Positions 27,934 to 37,212 are shown, counted from the first letter of the stretch. The stretch is DNA of 64,000 nt from Flavobacteriales bacterium UBA6772 (GCA_905181765.1 CAJIYW010000002.1:1-64000); one strand, 5' to 3'. Made by a program: numbers and translations. The notes: generated from the sequence alone by a model not told the origin.

Positions 27934-29988
27934 ATGAGTGCTCCAAAAAGATATACAATTACCGCAGCATTGCCTTATACAAATGGTCCAATTCATATTG
28001 GCCACTTAGCAGGTGTGTATGTTCCTGCAGATATTTATGCGCGCTATTTGCGCTTAATTGGTAAAGATGTTGCCTATATTTCTGGTTCAGATGAGCATGG
28101 CGCTGCCATACCTATGAGAGCAAAAAAAGAAGGGGTGTCTCCGCAAGTTATCATCGATAAATATCATGGTATCATCAAAAAATCTTTTTTAGATTTTGGA
28201 ATTTCTTTTGACAATTACTCTAGAACCTCTTCTAAGATTCATCATGAAACTGCCTCAGATTTTTTTACAAAAATGTATAATGATGGAGAATTTATTGAAG
28301 AAGTTTCTGCACAGTTATATGATGCCGAAGCAAATCAGTTTTTAGCAGACAGGTTTGTTGTGGGTACTTGCCCTAAATGTGGTTTTGAAGAAAGCTATGG
28401 CGATCAATGTGAAAGCTGTGGTACTTCTCACAACGCAACAGATTTAATAAACCCTAAATCTGCAATTACAGGGAATATACCTACCGTAAAAGAAACAAAA
28501 CATTGGTTTTTACCTTTAGATAAACACGAAGATTTTTTGCGTAAATGGATTTTAGAAGGTCATAAAAAAGATTGGAAACCAAATGTTTACGGACAAGTAA
28601 AATCTTGGGTAGAAGACGGTTTAAGACCCAGAGCGGTTACTAGAGATTTAGATTGGGGAATTCCTGTTCCCTTAGAAGGAGCAGACGGCAAGGTTTTGTA
28701 TGTTTGGTTTGATGCACCTATTGGTTATATTTCATCTACCAAAGAATGGGCTGCAAGAGAAGGTAAAAACTGGGAGGATTATTGGAAAAAAGAAGATACT
28801 AAAATGGTTCATTTTATAGGGAAAGACAATATTGTTTTTCACTGTATTATTTTTCCTTCTATGCTAAAAGCACACGGAGATTATATTTTACCAGACAATG
28901 TGCCTGCAAATGAATTTTTAAATCTAGAGGGGAATAAATTATCGACTTCTAAAAACTGGGCTGTTTGGTTGCATGAGTATTTAGAAGAGTTTCCAAATCA
29001 GCAAGATGTTTTGCGTTATACATTAACTGCAAATGCACCAGAAAGTAAAGACAACGATTTTACTTGGAAAGATTTCCAGGCAAAAAACAACAACGAACTG
29101 GTTGCCATTTTTGGTAACTTTATAAATAGAGTTGTCGTTTTAACGAACAAATATTATAACGGAATTGTGCCCGAACCAAATGACTTTTCTGAAATTGATG
29201 AAGATGTTTTAGCAGCTATCAAAGAATTTCCACTTACCATTGGAAAGTCTATTGAAAGGTATCGTTTTAGAGAGGCTAGCCAAGAATTAATGAGTCTAGC
29301 AAGACTTGGAAATAAGTATTTAGCAGATGAAGAACCTTGGAAAGTTATAAAATTAGATGAAGAACGCGTAAAAACAATCATGTATGTTGCACTTCAAATT
29401 TCTGCAGCATTAGCTGTGGTTTCTGAACCTTTTTTACCTTTTAGCGCTACAAAATTAAAAAATATTTTAAATATTAGTGCAAGCTTGTCTTGGGAAGATG
29501 TAACTGAAAATACAGTTTTATTGCCAGCAACACACCAAATAAATAAAGCTGAATTATTATTTTCTAAAATTGAAGACAAAGAAATTGAAGCACAAGTAGA
29601 AAAGTTAGCAGCTACTAAAATTGCGAATGAGCAAGAAAATAAAGTAACAGCGCCACAAAAAGAAACGATAGAATTCGAAGATTTTACAAAATTAGACATT
29701 AGGGTAGGAACTATTTTAGAGGCTGAAAAAGTTGCAAAAACTAAGAAACTTTTAAAACTAAAAGTAGATGTGGGTATAGACATAAGAACTATCGTCTCTG
29801 GAATTGCAGAAAGTTTTTCACCAGAAGAAATTATTGGCTTGCAAGTGTCTGTTCTAGTAAATTTAGCACCTAGAAAAATTAGAGGTGTAGAAAGCCAGGG
29901 AATGATTTTAATGACCGATACTCCTGACGGTAAACTTGCTTTTGTATCCCCTACAAAAGAAGTTAAAAACGGACAAGCAGTTAGCTAA
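27934..29988 (+). CDS. metG: Methionyl-tRNA synthetase with C-terminal tRNA-binding domain
   Basis: The 684-residue enzyme charges tRNA-Met with methionine. Visible motifs: the HIGH-type motif in [13 protein letters not shown] (about residues 15-27), the zinc knuckle [18 protein letters not shown], and the KMSKS-type motif as KLSTSKN. The C-terminal 110 residues are an OB-fold EMAP/Trbp111-like domain ([21 protein letters not shown] ... [19 protein letters not shown]). This is the long MetG form seen in Bacteroidota. Its stop overlaps by one base with the ATG of the next gene (TAATG). It is complete and unremarkable. Confidence 0.97.
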   Translation: MSAPKRYTITAALPYTNGPIHIGHLAGVYVPADIYARYLRLIGKDVAYISGSDEHGAAIPMRAKKEGVSPQVIIDKYHGIIKKSFLDFGISFDNYSRTSSKIHHETASDFFTKMYNDGEFIEEVSAQLYDAEANQFLADRFVVGTCPKCGFEESYGDQCESCGTSHNATDLINPKSAITGNIPTVKETKHWFLPLDKHEDFLRKWILEGHKKDWKPNVYGQVKSWVEDGLRPRAVTRDLDWGIPVPLEGADGKVLYVWFDAPIGYISSTKEWAAREGKNWEDYWKKEDTKMVHFIGKDNIVFHCIIFPSMLKAHGDYILPDNVPANEFLNLEGNKLSTSKNWAVWLHEYLEEFPNQQDVLRYTLTANAPESKDNDFTWKDFQAKNNNELVAIFGNFINRVVVLTNKYYNGIVPEPNDFSEIDEDVLAAIKEFPLTIGKSIERYRFREASQELMSLARLGNKYLADEEPWKVIKLDEERVKTIMYVALQISAALAVVSEPFLPFSATKLKNILNISASLSWEDVTENTVLLPATHQINKAELLFSKIEDKEIEAQVEKLAATKIANEQENKVTAPQKETIEFEDFTKLDIRVGTILEAEKVAKTKKLLKLKVDVGIDIRTIVSGIAESFSPEEIIGLQVSVLVNLAPRKIRGVESQGMILMTDTPDGKLAFVSPTKEVKNGQAVS

Positions 29989-30890
29989 TGCTTAAAATAG
30001 CAAATCATCCTATTTACAGACATCAGTTGGCAGAAGGGCATCGTTTTCCTATGGAGAAATATGACCTTTTACCTCAACAATTAATCTATGAAGGAACCTG
30101 TACCGAAGAGAATTTCTTCGAACCAGAAGTTCCAAATTACAAGCATTTTTTTACCGTTCATGATCCTGAATATTTTTTCGATTTATTAAATATTACATTA
30201 AATCAAAAAGCAGCAAGAAAAATTGGCTTTCCACTTTCTGAAGTTTTAATAGAAAGAGAAATGATTATTGCAGATGGAACGATGAAAGCTTCTGAATTTG
30301 CAATAGAAAACGGAATTGCAATGAATATTGCAGGTGGCACGCACCACGCATTTTCTAATCGTGGTGAAGCTTTTTGCATGTTAAATGATCAAGCAATTGG
30401 TGCAAAATACTTGCAGCAAAAAGGTTTGGCTAAAAAAATATTAATTGTAGACTTAGATGTACATCAAGGAAACGGAACTGCAGAAATATTTCGAAATGAT
30501 GCGTCTGTTTTTACTTTTTCTATGCATGGAAAAAGTAATTATCCTTTTATTAAAGAAAAAAGTGATTTAGATATTGCACTAAAAAATGCCACAAAAGATG
30601 CTGAATATTTAGCGATCTTAAAAGAAATACTTCCAAAACTCATCCAGCAAGAAAAACCAGATTTTATTTATTATTTGTGTGGTGTAGATGTTATTGAAAC
30701 AGATAAGCTAGGCAAACTAGGACTTACTATTAACGGCTGTAAAGAAAGAGATAACTTCGTGTTACAAACTTGCTTCGATTTAAAAATCCCAGTAATGTGT
30801 TCTATGGGTGGTGGTTATTCTTTAGATATTAATATTATAGTAAATGCCCATGCAAATACATTTAGATTGGCCCAAGAAATTTACTTTTAA
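29988..30890 (+). CDS. Histone deacetylase-family (arginase/deacetylase fold) protein
   Basis: The 300-residue protein shows the class II-like HDAC residues: GGTHHAFSNRGEAFCMLND (tandem His), IVDLDVHQGNGTAEIF (Asp and His metal/catalytic), YLCGVDVIETDKLGKLGLT (metal Asp), and MGGGYS. In bacteria such enzymes deacetylate acetylpolyamines, acetoin-related substrates or protein lysines; the substrate here is unknown. It is translationally coupled to metG (overlap of one base). Family call is strong; role is open. Confidence 0.9.
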   Translation: MLKIANHPIYRHQLAEGHRFPMEKYDLLPQQLIYEGTCTEENFFEPEVPNYKHFFTVHDPEYFFDLLNITLNQKAARKIGFPLSEVLIEREMIIADGTMKASEFAIENGIAMNIAGGTHHAFSNRGEAFCMLNDQAIGAKYLQQKGLAKKILIVDLDVHQGNGTAEIFRNDASVFTFSMHGKSNYPFIKEKSDLDIALKNATKDAEYLAILKEILPKLIQQEKPDFIYYLCGVDVIETDKLGKLGLTINGCKERDNFVLQTCFDLKIPVMCSMGGGYSLDINIIVNAHANTFRLAQEIYF

Positions 30891-30953
30891 TTAAAAAATT
30901 CTTCTTAAGATTTATTTAAAAACACAAGTGTATCCTATTTTAAAATGCATGTA

Positions 30954-33170
30954 TTAACCTAGAATATTCGTTTTATTTAGCTGTTTTATAAAAGGTTGTC
31001 TATACATTCTTTTCCCTAAAGCGGCATTAATGGCATTGGCAACAGCACCTCCTGCAGGAGGCAAACCTGGCTCTCCTAAACCTGTTGGCGAATTTTGATT
31101 TTCTACAAAATGAACTTCAACTTTTGGAGTATCATTCATTCTTATCAATCTATATGTATCAAAATTCTTATATTCTGGTTGGCCATTTTTAAAAGAGAAA
31201 TCGCTATACATTGCGTGTCCAATTCCGTCTAAAACCCCTCCTTCAACTTGATTTCTTGCACCTGTTGGGTTTACAACAATACCACAATCTACAGCAACTA
31301 TAACTTTTTTAATAATTGGTAAACCGTTTTTTAGCTCAATATCTGCAATCTCGGCAACATGTGTATTATGACTATAATATGCTGCAAAGCCTTGGTAAAC
31401 TCCTTCTTTTGTATTTCCCCAATTTGCTTTTTCTCGCACTAATTTAATAGTGTCTTCCATTCTTTGACCAGAATATTCTATGCGGCTATCAGTTGTGTTT
31501 TTTACATTTTGTAATAAATCTAAACGCAATTGAATGGCATCTATATTTAGTTCTGTAGCCAGCTCATCAAAGAAACTTTGTTCTGCAAAAGCTAAAAAAT
31601 TTGTGTAAGGCGCACGCCAAGCACCCGTGGTAATATTACTCTTATAATTACCTGTTTCTACTTTATAATTAGGAATACATCCTGCAGGAAAAAAGTTAGG
31701 AATAGAGCCATACATATTACTACCAATAGCGGCTTCTATTAAATGATACCCAGTTACTTTTCCTCCCTTTAAAGCTGCTTTAATTCTATATTTCACAGCA
31801 GGTTTATAAATACCTGTAGTCATATCATCTTCTCTTGTAGAAACAAGTTTTACTGGTTTTTTAATGAAATTAGATATTTCTGCAGCTTCATATACAAAAT
31901 CTCCATACAACCTTCTACCAAAGCCACCTCCCATTCTTGTCATTTCTAAATGGATTTTATCCAAATCAAAATCCAATAAATCTGCAACAACTTTTGCTGC
32001 GTACTCTGGTGTTTGTACAGGACCAACTAAGTGAATTTTTTCTGCAGTTACGTTTGCATAAAAATTCATTGGCTCCATACAATTGTGCGGTAAAAAAGGT
32101 GAATGGTATGTTTTTTCTATTACTTTGTCTGCTATTAAAAATGCATTTTCTACAGCACCATCTTCTCTCTTTATGTTCAAATTTTTACCCTCTAAAATAG
32201 CAGTTAAAGCCTTGTCATGGTCTTCTGTAGATTCTAATTGGCTCTCATTTTCCCAAATAGCAGAGAGTGCTTTTTTACCTTTTATTGCGGCCCATGTGTT
32301 TTCTGCAATTACAACTACCTTGTCTGTTTTAGATAATTTAACTGTCCAGTTACTTTTGCCTGATTCTGCAAATTTTCTAACTTTATCTCCTATAGTAATT
32401 ACATCTATTACTCCGTTCACTTTCTTCGCTTCAGCCGCATCAAAGCTTTTTAATTTTTGACCAAAAGAAGGAGGTCTTAATACAGAAGCAATCACCATTC
32501 CAGCCGCTTTATAATCTAAACCAAATAATGGTTTTCCTGTAATAATTTTATCAATATCTACATTTACTATTTCTTGCCCAATAATGGTGAAGTTTTTAGG
32601 GTCTTTTAGCTTTACCCCGTCTGGTACTTTTAATACTGCAGCTTCTTTTACAACATCTCCATACCCTAATGTTTCTCCATTTTTATTTGTAATAATTCCT
32701 TTAGAAGCTTTTAAGGTTGCTGCGTCTACATTCCACTTTACGGCTGCAGCATTTACCAACATTTGTCTTGCCGTTGCGCCCGTTTGCCTAAGCGCATCCC
32801 AACCAAAACGAATAGATTGACTACCTCCCGCTAATTGTCTGGTATAATTATTTGTGTCTAAAACTCCTTGTGCAACTGTTACATTTTTCCAATCTACATC
32901 TAATTCTTCTGCGATAAGCATTGGCATAGATGTTTTTACTCCTTGGCCGATTTCTGGGTTTGGAGAAAAAATGGTTACATACCCTTTGTCAGAAATTTTA
33001 ATAAATGCGTTAAAATCGTTAAAATTTAAACTTGCAATATCTATTGGCATTTTTGCATCTAGTTTGCATGCAGTCAATAAATTAAACCCAATTAACATTC
33101 CGCCACCTGCTAAAATAGATGTCTTTAAAAAATTACGGCGACTAAAGTTATCTTTTTCGTGTAGTTTCAT
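30954..33170 (-). CDS. Molybdopterin-binding subunit of a xanthine dehydrogenase-family hydroxylase (IorB-like, Tat-exported)
   Basis: The 738-residue protein starts with a twin-arginine signal (SRRNFLKTSILAGG), so it is exported folded. The rest matches aldehyde oxidase/xanthine dehydrogenase molybdopterin-binding subunits, IorB/CoxL-like: PNPEIGQGVKTSMPMLIAEELD, a Pro-rich H-N-C-M-E-P motif (HNCMEPMNF), TRMGGGFGRRLYGDFV, and GLGEPGLPPAGGAVANAI with the conserved Glu of the active site. It would hydroxylate an N-heterocycle or aldehyde in the periplasm. The 2Fe-2S subunit gene lies upstream on the same strand; no FAD subunit is present, as in isoquinoline 1-oxidoreductase. Confidence 0.92.
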   Translation of the reverse strand: MKLHEKDNFSRRNFLKTSILAGGGMLIGFNLLTACKLDAKMPIDIASLNFNDFNAFIKISDKGYVTIFSPNPEIGQGVKTSMPMLIAEELDVDWKNVTVAQGVLDTNNYTRQLAGGSQSIRFGWDALRQTGATARQMLVNAAAVKWNVDAATLKASKGIITNKNGETLGYGDVVKEAAVLKVPDGVKLKDPKNFTIIGQEIVNVDIDKIITGKPLFGLDYKAAGMVIASVLRPPSFGQKLKSFDAAEAKKVNGVIDVITIGDKVRKFAESGKSNWTVKLSKTDKVVVIAENTWAAIKGKKALSAIWENESQLESTEDHDKALTAILEGKNLNIKREDGAVENAFLIADKVIEKTYHSPFLPHNCMEPMNFYANVTAEKIHLVGPVQTPEYAAKVVADLLDFDLDKIHLEMTRMGGGFGRRLYGDFVYEAAEISNFIKKPVKLVSTREDDMTTGIYKPAVKYRIKAALKGGKVTGYHLIEAAIGSNMYGSIPNFFPAGCIPNYKVETGNYKSNITTGAWRAPYTNFLAFAEQSFFDELATELNIDAIQLRLDLLQNVKNTTDSRIEYSGQRMEDTIKLVREKANWGNTKEGVYQGFAAYYSHNTHVAEIADIELKNGLPIIKKVIVAVDCGIVVNPTGARNQVEGGVLDGIGHAMYSDFSFKNGQPEYKNFDTYRLIRMNDTPKVEVHFVENQNSPTGLGEPGLPPAGGAVANAINAALGKRMYRQPFIKQLNKTNILG

Positions 33171-33257
33171 TTTTTCTAAATTTTACCACTCCCGTTTTCA
33201 TGGGAATGACAGTTTTACGGATGCTTCTTCTTAAAACCTCACAGGACTTCTTGTTAA

Positions 33258-33719
33258 TTATGACATTTTTTTTGAGGCCACCAATACCGCTTTTTCTATT
33301 CTATTATAAGAAGCACACCTGCAAATATTACCCTGCATAGCAGCTCTTATTGCTGCTTCTGACGGATGCTTATTTTCTACTAAAAATGCAGAAGCAGTCA
33401 TAATTTGTCCTGTTTGGCAATACCCACATTGTGGCACATCTATCTCTTTCCAAGCCTCTTGTACTGGATGCTCTCCGTCTATCGACAAACCCTCTATTGT
33501 AGTAATTTTCACATCATCTAATATAGAGACTTGTAGTTGACAACTTCTTGAAGCAATACCATTTATGTGCACAGTGCAAGCGCCACATTGAGCAATACCA
33601 CAACCAAATTTAGTGCCTAGTAAATTTAGTTCATCTCGCAAAACCCATAGCAAAGGTGTGTCTTCATCTGCAGAAACAGCAACTTGCTTACCGTTAACGT
33701 TTAAAATATAATTTGGCAT
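33258..33719 (-). CDS. (2Fe-2S)-binding subunit of the molybdenum hydroxylase (IorA-like)
   Basis: The 153-residue protein binds two 2Fe-2S clusters. The plant-ferredoxin-type site is C-x4-C-x2-C (FGCGIAQCGACTVHINGIASRSC) and the second all-alpha site has CGYCQTGQ and C-R-C (NICRCASYNRI). It passes electrons from the molybdenum site of the large subunit, encoded 87 bases downstream. The acceptor is probably a cytochrome or quinone route, since no flavin subunit is encoded here. It has no signal peptide of its own and may be carried through the Tat system with the large subunit. Confidence 0.93.
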   Translation of the reverse strand: MPNYILNVNGKQVAVSADEDTPLLWVLRDELNLLGTKFGCGIAQCGACTVHINGIASRSCQLQVSILDDVKITTIEGLSIDGEHPVQEAWKEIDVPQCGYCQTGQIMTASAFLVENKHPSEAAIRAAMQGNICRCASYNRIEKAVLVASKKMS

Positions 33720-33768
33720 AAGTAGATGGTTTAAAATTGTGAAGGTAAGTTACAAAAAAATATTATTC

Positions 33769-33885
33769 TTATTTACAGAAGGGTTTGACTTTTATATTCC
33801 TTAGGGAAGGTTCTGCACTGGCAATAATGTATTCTTTCGTATAATTATAGTGTTTAACAGTCCGACCCGTTTCTTTGTTTATTAG
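33769..33885 (-). pseudogene. Orphan coding fragment, family unknown
   Basis: After an in-frame stop, this short open frame reads LINKETGRTVKHYNYTKEYIIASAEPSLRN and continues IKVKPFCK to a stop. It has no start codon and looks like the end of some protein, but I cannot name the family. It lies in the 393-base gap that also carries an aldo/keto reductase remnant. Treat as a possible decayed gene end. Confidence 0.25.
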
Positions 33886-33909
33886 TTAAATTCCGGATTT
33901 AAAAATTAG

Positions 33910-34112
33910 CTAAATGTTAGGGCTTTGAACCCCACTTTCTATCAACCCTTTTCCAAAAGTTGCTTCTGTAGTATAATCTCCATAGATATCTACGTGATCG
34001 AATGCATGGTTCCCGTTTCCTACACAAAACTGAATCATATCTGCCTGTTCTTTTATAGAAAACTGTTTGCCACTAGTGCCCCAAGACATGCATCCAATAA
34101 TTATTTTTGAAT
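33910..34112 (-). pseudogene. Remnant of an aldo/keto reductase (N-terminal part)
   Basis: On the minus strand this stretch encodes DSKIIIGCMSWGTSGKQFSI, then KEQADMIQFCVGNGNHAFDH and VDIYGDYTTEATFGKGLIESG, before a stop at 33910-33912. It has the start of an aldo/keto reductase barrel, including the active-site-like D-x-x-x-x-Y (D-H-V-D-I-Y-G) motif and the G-K-G-L segment. The last two-thirds of the enzyme and a start codon are missing. It follows directly behind the SDR gene stop. This is a truncated relic. Confidence 0.6.
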
Positions 34113-34874
34113 CTATTTTTCTTGTTTTTTATTTAGAATGGTTGGACTTGCTTGAGCCGTTGAGTACACCACTAAATCTTCAATATTTACATGATACGGT
34201 CTTGTAACAACAAAATGAATAATGTCTGCAATATCTTCTGCTTGCAGCGCCTTATATCCTGTATAAACTGATTTTGCTTTTTCTGAATTACCTTTAAAAC
34301 GAACTTCTGAAAACTCTGTTTCTACAGCTCCTGGGTGAATTGCAGAAACACGAATGTTGTGTTTATTTAAATCAACTCTCATCGCTTTATTTAAAGCGTT
34401 TACAGCATGCTTAGACGCACAATACACATTTCCATTAGGATACACCTCTTTGCCAGCTATAGAGCCAATATTTACAATGAAACCATTGTTTCTTGCTATC
34501 ATCTGCGGAAATATTGCTTTTGAAACATAGAGTAATCCTTTTACATTGATATCTAACATTGCATCCCAATCATCAATATCTCCATCTTGTATGCTAGACA
34601 TACCATGTGCATTGCCTGCATTATTAATTAAAATATCTATTCTCTTAAAGTTCTCTGGAAGCGATTTAATAGCATTTTCAACTTCGTCTCTTTTCGAAAC
34701 ATCAAATTGTAAGGTGGTAACGTCTGTAAGTTTACCTAATTCTTGTTGAAGATTCTCTAAACGATCAGCTCTTCTTCCGCAGAGAATTAAACGAATATTG
34801 TTTTTTGCAAAAATTTCTGCTGTAGCTTTTCCAATTCCAGAAGTTGCACCGGTTATAAATGCTGTTGGTTTCAT
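34113..34874 (-). CDS. Short-chain dehydrogenase/reductase (YdfG-like)
   Basis: The 253-residue SDR has TGATSGIGKATAEIF near the N-terminus, NNAGNAHG at about residues 85-92, a catalytic Ser in NIGSIAGK, and Y-x3-K in VYCASKHAVNALNKAM at about 152-156. The features are close to the YdfG group (NADP-dependent 3-hydroxy acid or serine dehydrogenase). The substrate is inferred from similarity only. It is separated from upstream genes by a terminator at 35007-35030. Confidence 0.9.
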   Translation of the reverse strand: MKPTAFITGATSGIGKATAEIFAKNNIRLILCGRRADRLENLQQELGKLTDVTTLQFDVSKRDEVENAIKSLPENFKRIDILINNAGNAHGMSSIQDGDIDDWDAMLDINVKGLLYVSKAIFPQMIARNNGFIVNIGSIAGKEVYPNGNVYCASKHAVNALNKAMRVDLNKHNIRVSAIHPGAVETEFSEVRFKGNSEKAKSVYTGYKALQAEDIADIIHFVVTRPYHVNIEDLVVYSTAQASPTILNKKQEK

Positions 34875-35006
34875 TTTTTTGATGTTATCTTTATACTTGC
34901 ATAATTTCTGAATTCACAAAAATTATAGAGTTCCTAAAATTATGAAAACTAGGTATTGTTTTTAACTTTAAAAAAGATACTTTTTCATCAATTATTAACA
35001 AAGAAA

Positions 35007-35030
35007 AAACCGTCCTCCTCAGGACGGTTT
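35007..35030. terminator. Rho-independent terminator after the lipoprotein gene at 35.1-36.0 kb
   Basis: A perfect 10-base stem AAACCGTCCT/AGGACGGTTT with loop CCTC. In the minus direction it is followed by a T6 tract, fitting termination of the leftward lipoprotein gene that ends at 35085. Confidence 0.85.
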
Positions 35031-35084
35031 ATCTTTCAATTGGTTCTTAAGGAAAAAACCAACTAAAAATCAACTAACCAAACT

Positions 35085-36011
35085 TTACTTTAAACTTTCT
35101 CTTCTCTTTTTTGTTTGTCTCCTTACTTTAGTACGTTTTCTATCGGAATTTCTTACCGTAGCTTCCCTACTTTTTTTAGGAGTATCTCCTTTCAAATACT
35201 GTATATAACCTCTTCCTTCAAAATCGTATGTAGCTTCTGAAGCTAAATTATATAAACGAATCTTTCCGTCATTTACAACACTCAATTCAAATTCCTCAAC
35301 ATCTCCACCATCATAATTAAGAGTTAATATCTTTAAATTTTGAAAGCCCAAAACATCATATACTTCATATCCACCAACGTAACTCCAATTCACATAATCA
35401 ACTTGCGTGCCAAAGTTGTCTTGTGAACTGTAAAAGGTTGTTATACTCTCTGGAGTAAACCGTAAATAGTTCTCATCATCAAAAGGATTTACTACACCGC
35501 CTGCAGTAAGTATTTTTTCCCAAGCATCATATTCTTGTAAAAAATATTCTATATTTTCGTAAAATAACCGGTCATAATCGAACGTATTTGTTTGATATCC
35601 TATTAAAAAATAGGTAACATTTTGTCTATAATTATACAATCTAATTTCGTTTAAAGAAGTAACTGTAACTTCAAAATCGTTGCTACCATCTAGATCATGT
35701 ATTGTCTCTAAAACTCCTGAAAAGGTATTATAAGACCCAACATCTATTCCTAAGCCATTTCCCGTAAAGCCAATATCTGCAATATTATTATTTGCATATA
35801 AAATTCCGTTTAAAAAGGATAATGTAAATGCTCTTGATACAAAAGGTATGTCTCCGGTACCAATTGTTTTGTGGTAATCTACATACCACAAATCATATTT
35901 AGAAACAACTTGTTCCAAAGAAATTTCTTGTTCTCTAAAGTCATCTTCAAAAACTGTGGAACAAGAACTTAAAAGCACTCCTGTAATAATAAGTAGTTTT
36001 AAAAATTTCAT
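35085..36011 (-). CDS. Predicted lipoprotein of unknown function
   Basis: I start at ATG 36011, which gives a lipoprotein signal peptide (KFLKLLIITGVLLSSC) with the lipidated Cys in LSSC; the longer start at 36041 would place ten extra residues before it. The mature part (about 290 residues) is beta-rich and acidic, then ends in a strongly basic tail (SREATVRNSDRKRTKVRRQTKKRRESL). Repeated ATGQT-like enzymatic motifs are absent. I do not recognise the family. The basic tail on a surface or periplasmic lipoprotein is unusual. Confidence 0.75.
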   Translation of the reverse strand: MKFLKLLIITGVLLSSCSTVFEDDFREQEISLEQVVSKYDLWYVDYHKTIGTGDIPFVSRAFTLSFLNGILYANNNIADIGFTGNGLGIDVGSYNTFSGVLETIHDLDGSNDFEVTVTSLNEIRLYNYRQNVTYFLIGYQTNTFDYDRLFYENIEYFLQEYDAWEKILTAGGVVNPFDDENYLRFTPESITTFYSSQDNFGTQVDYVNWSYVGGYEVYDVLGFQNLKILTLNYDGGDVEEFELSVVNDGKIRLYNLASEATYDFEGRGYIQYLKGDTPKKSREATVRNSDRKRTKVRRQTKKRRESLK

Positions 36012-36060
36012 ATGCTTTAGTTTTAGGGTTATGCTAAGCAATATTCAAAATACGTGCCAA

Positions 36061-36088
36061 AAATAAAACCACTAAAAATTTAGTGGTT
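36061..36088. terminator. Terminator after the 36.1-36.6 kb lipoprotein region
   Basis: A stem AACCACTA/TAGTGGTT (36067-36088) with an A/T loop. In the minus direction it ends in TTTTATTT, so it should stop leftward transcription from the gene at 36114-36602. Confidence 0.7.
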
Positions 36089-36113
36089 CTTATACTAAAA
36101 ATAAAGCAGTGAC

Positions 36114-36602
36114 TTATTTTTTATTCATAGAAGGAAACGCAATCGATTGTACTTTTTTTATATTTTCAATCTTAAAATACAACGTTTTATTCTCTTTTTT
36201 ATAGCTAAGTATAGCCTCATTTTCTTTTAATTGAAAAGGAAATTCTTCTAAGCTAGGTAGTGTGTTTTCTAATTCTTTTGTCATATCTGCGTCTAAAATT
36301 AGATTTCTATTCTTTCTTTTTGAAGTCGAGAAATGAGCAATAACTCTGGTAAATTTCTCCATTTGAGAGACTTCTACCTTGGTTCTTTTTCCTTGAAAAT
36401 ATAAAGCAACAAAAATAACTTCTGATGCATCTTTTAAGTGAATCTCTACCTTTGTTCCGCTAACTCCTGGTTGGCCACCAAACCACTTATTATAAAATGC
36501 TTTTTCTACTTTAAGTGTTGATTTTTTAACTAATATACTACCTCCACATTGTGAAAAACCAAGCAATATGACTAAGATGGATAAAAATTTTATAGTTTTC
36601 AT
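36114..36602 (-). CDS. Predicted small lipoprotein of unknown function
   Basis: The 162-residue protein has a signal peptide ending in a lipobox-like Cys (FLSILVILLGFSQCGG). The mature region is one compact beta-rich domain (VEKAFYNKWFGGQPGVSGTKVEIHLKDASEVIFVALYFQGKRTKVEV) and lacks recognisable catalytic residues. Terminators flank it on both sides, so it is expressed alone. Similar proteins occur in flavobacteria; function unknown. Confidence 0.75.
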   Translation of the reverse strand: MKTIKFLSILVILLGFSQCGGSILVKKSTLKVEKAFYNKWFGGQPGVSGTKVEIHLKDASEVIFVALYFQGKRTKVEVSQMEKFTRVIAHFSTSKRKNRNLILDADMTKELENTLPSLEEFPFQLKENEAILSYKKENKTLYFKIENIKKVQSIAFPSMNKK

Positions 36603-36645
36603 ATTGTAATATTTCTTTTTATAATTACAAAATTTATGCCAAAAT

Positions 36646-36671
36646 AAAATCCGCTTAGCTAAACGGATTTT
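36646..36671. terminator. Terminator after the ssb gene
   Basis: A stem AAATCCG/CGGATTT (36647-36670) with a short loop lies 24 bases past the ssb stop on the minus strand and is followed by T-rich sequence. Confidence 0.65.
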
Positions 36672-36694
36672 ATAATTTCTAAATAAAAATAACT

Positions 36695-37033
36695 TTACTG
36701 CTTACTACCCATAAGCAACAATTCATTTGCTAAAATCTCTGTAACATATCTTTTTTCACCTTCTTTAGTATCATAAGATCTATTGGTTAATTTACCTTCT
36801 ATCGCAATTTCCTGACCTTTATTTACATAGTTTTCTACTACGTTTACAAGACCGCCTTTTATAACAATGTTATGCCAATAAGCACGTTCTACTTTGTTAC
36901 CCTCTTTGTCTTTGTAACTATCATCTGTTGCCATAGAAAATTTAGCCATTTTGTTACCATCTTTAAAAGTTACTATTTCTGGCTCTTGACCCAATCTACC
37001 AATTAACTGTACTTTGTTTCTTAACGTATTCAT
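36695..37033 (-). CDS. Single-stranded DNA-binding protein, short form
   Basis: The 112-residue protein is a single SSB OB-fold (NTLRNKVQLIGRLGQEPEI ... KVERAYWHNIVIKGGLVNVVENYVNKGQEIAIEGKLTNRSY). It stops directly after the fold (ELLLMGSKQ) and lacks the flexible linker and acidic DDIPF-type tail that normal replicative SSBs use to recruit other proteins. It is therefore probably an accessory SSB rather than the main one. Its promoter may be in the AACTTTGC stretch at about 37106-37116 on the minus strand, giving a leader of about 80 bases. Confidence 0.9.
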   Translation of the reverse strand: MNTLRNKVQLIGRLGQEPEIVTFKDGNKMAKFSMATDDSYKDKEGNKVERAYWHNIVIKGGLVNVVENYVNKGQEIAIEGKLTNRSYDTKEGEKRYVTEILANELLLMGSKQ

Positions 37034-37212
37034 AAGATAAGTTTTTTAAACACTTTTATTTTAAGTGCGAGTTTATAATTAATTTTTGTCAATTTGTTTG
37101 ACCCTGCAAAGTTGCGACACCTTTCTAATTTTATTCGGTTACAAAACAATTACTTTCGGTTGTAATTGTTTGTAGTCGTTTGTAAATAGATAAATTATTG
37201 TATATTTACTCT

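Noticed and set aside
37034..37197. Possible RNA leader or riboswitch upstream of ssb and the zinc-ribbon gene
   Set aside because: The gap has repeated TTGTTTGTAG-like strings but no stable conserved fold that I could recognise.
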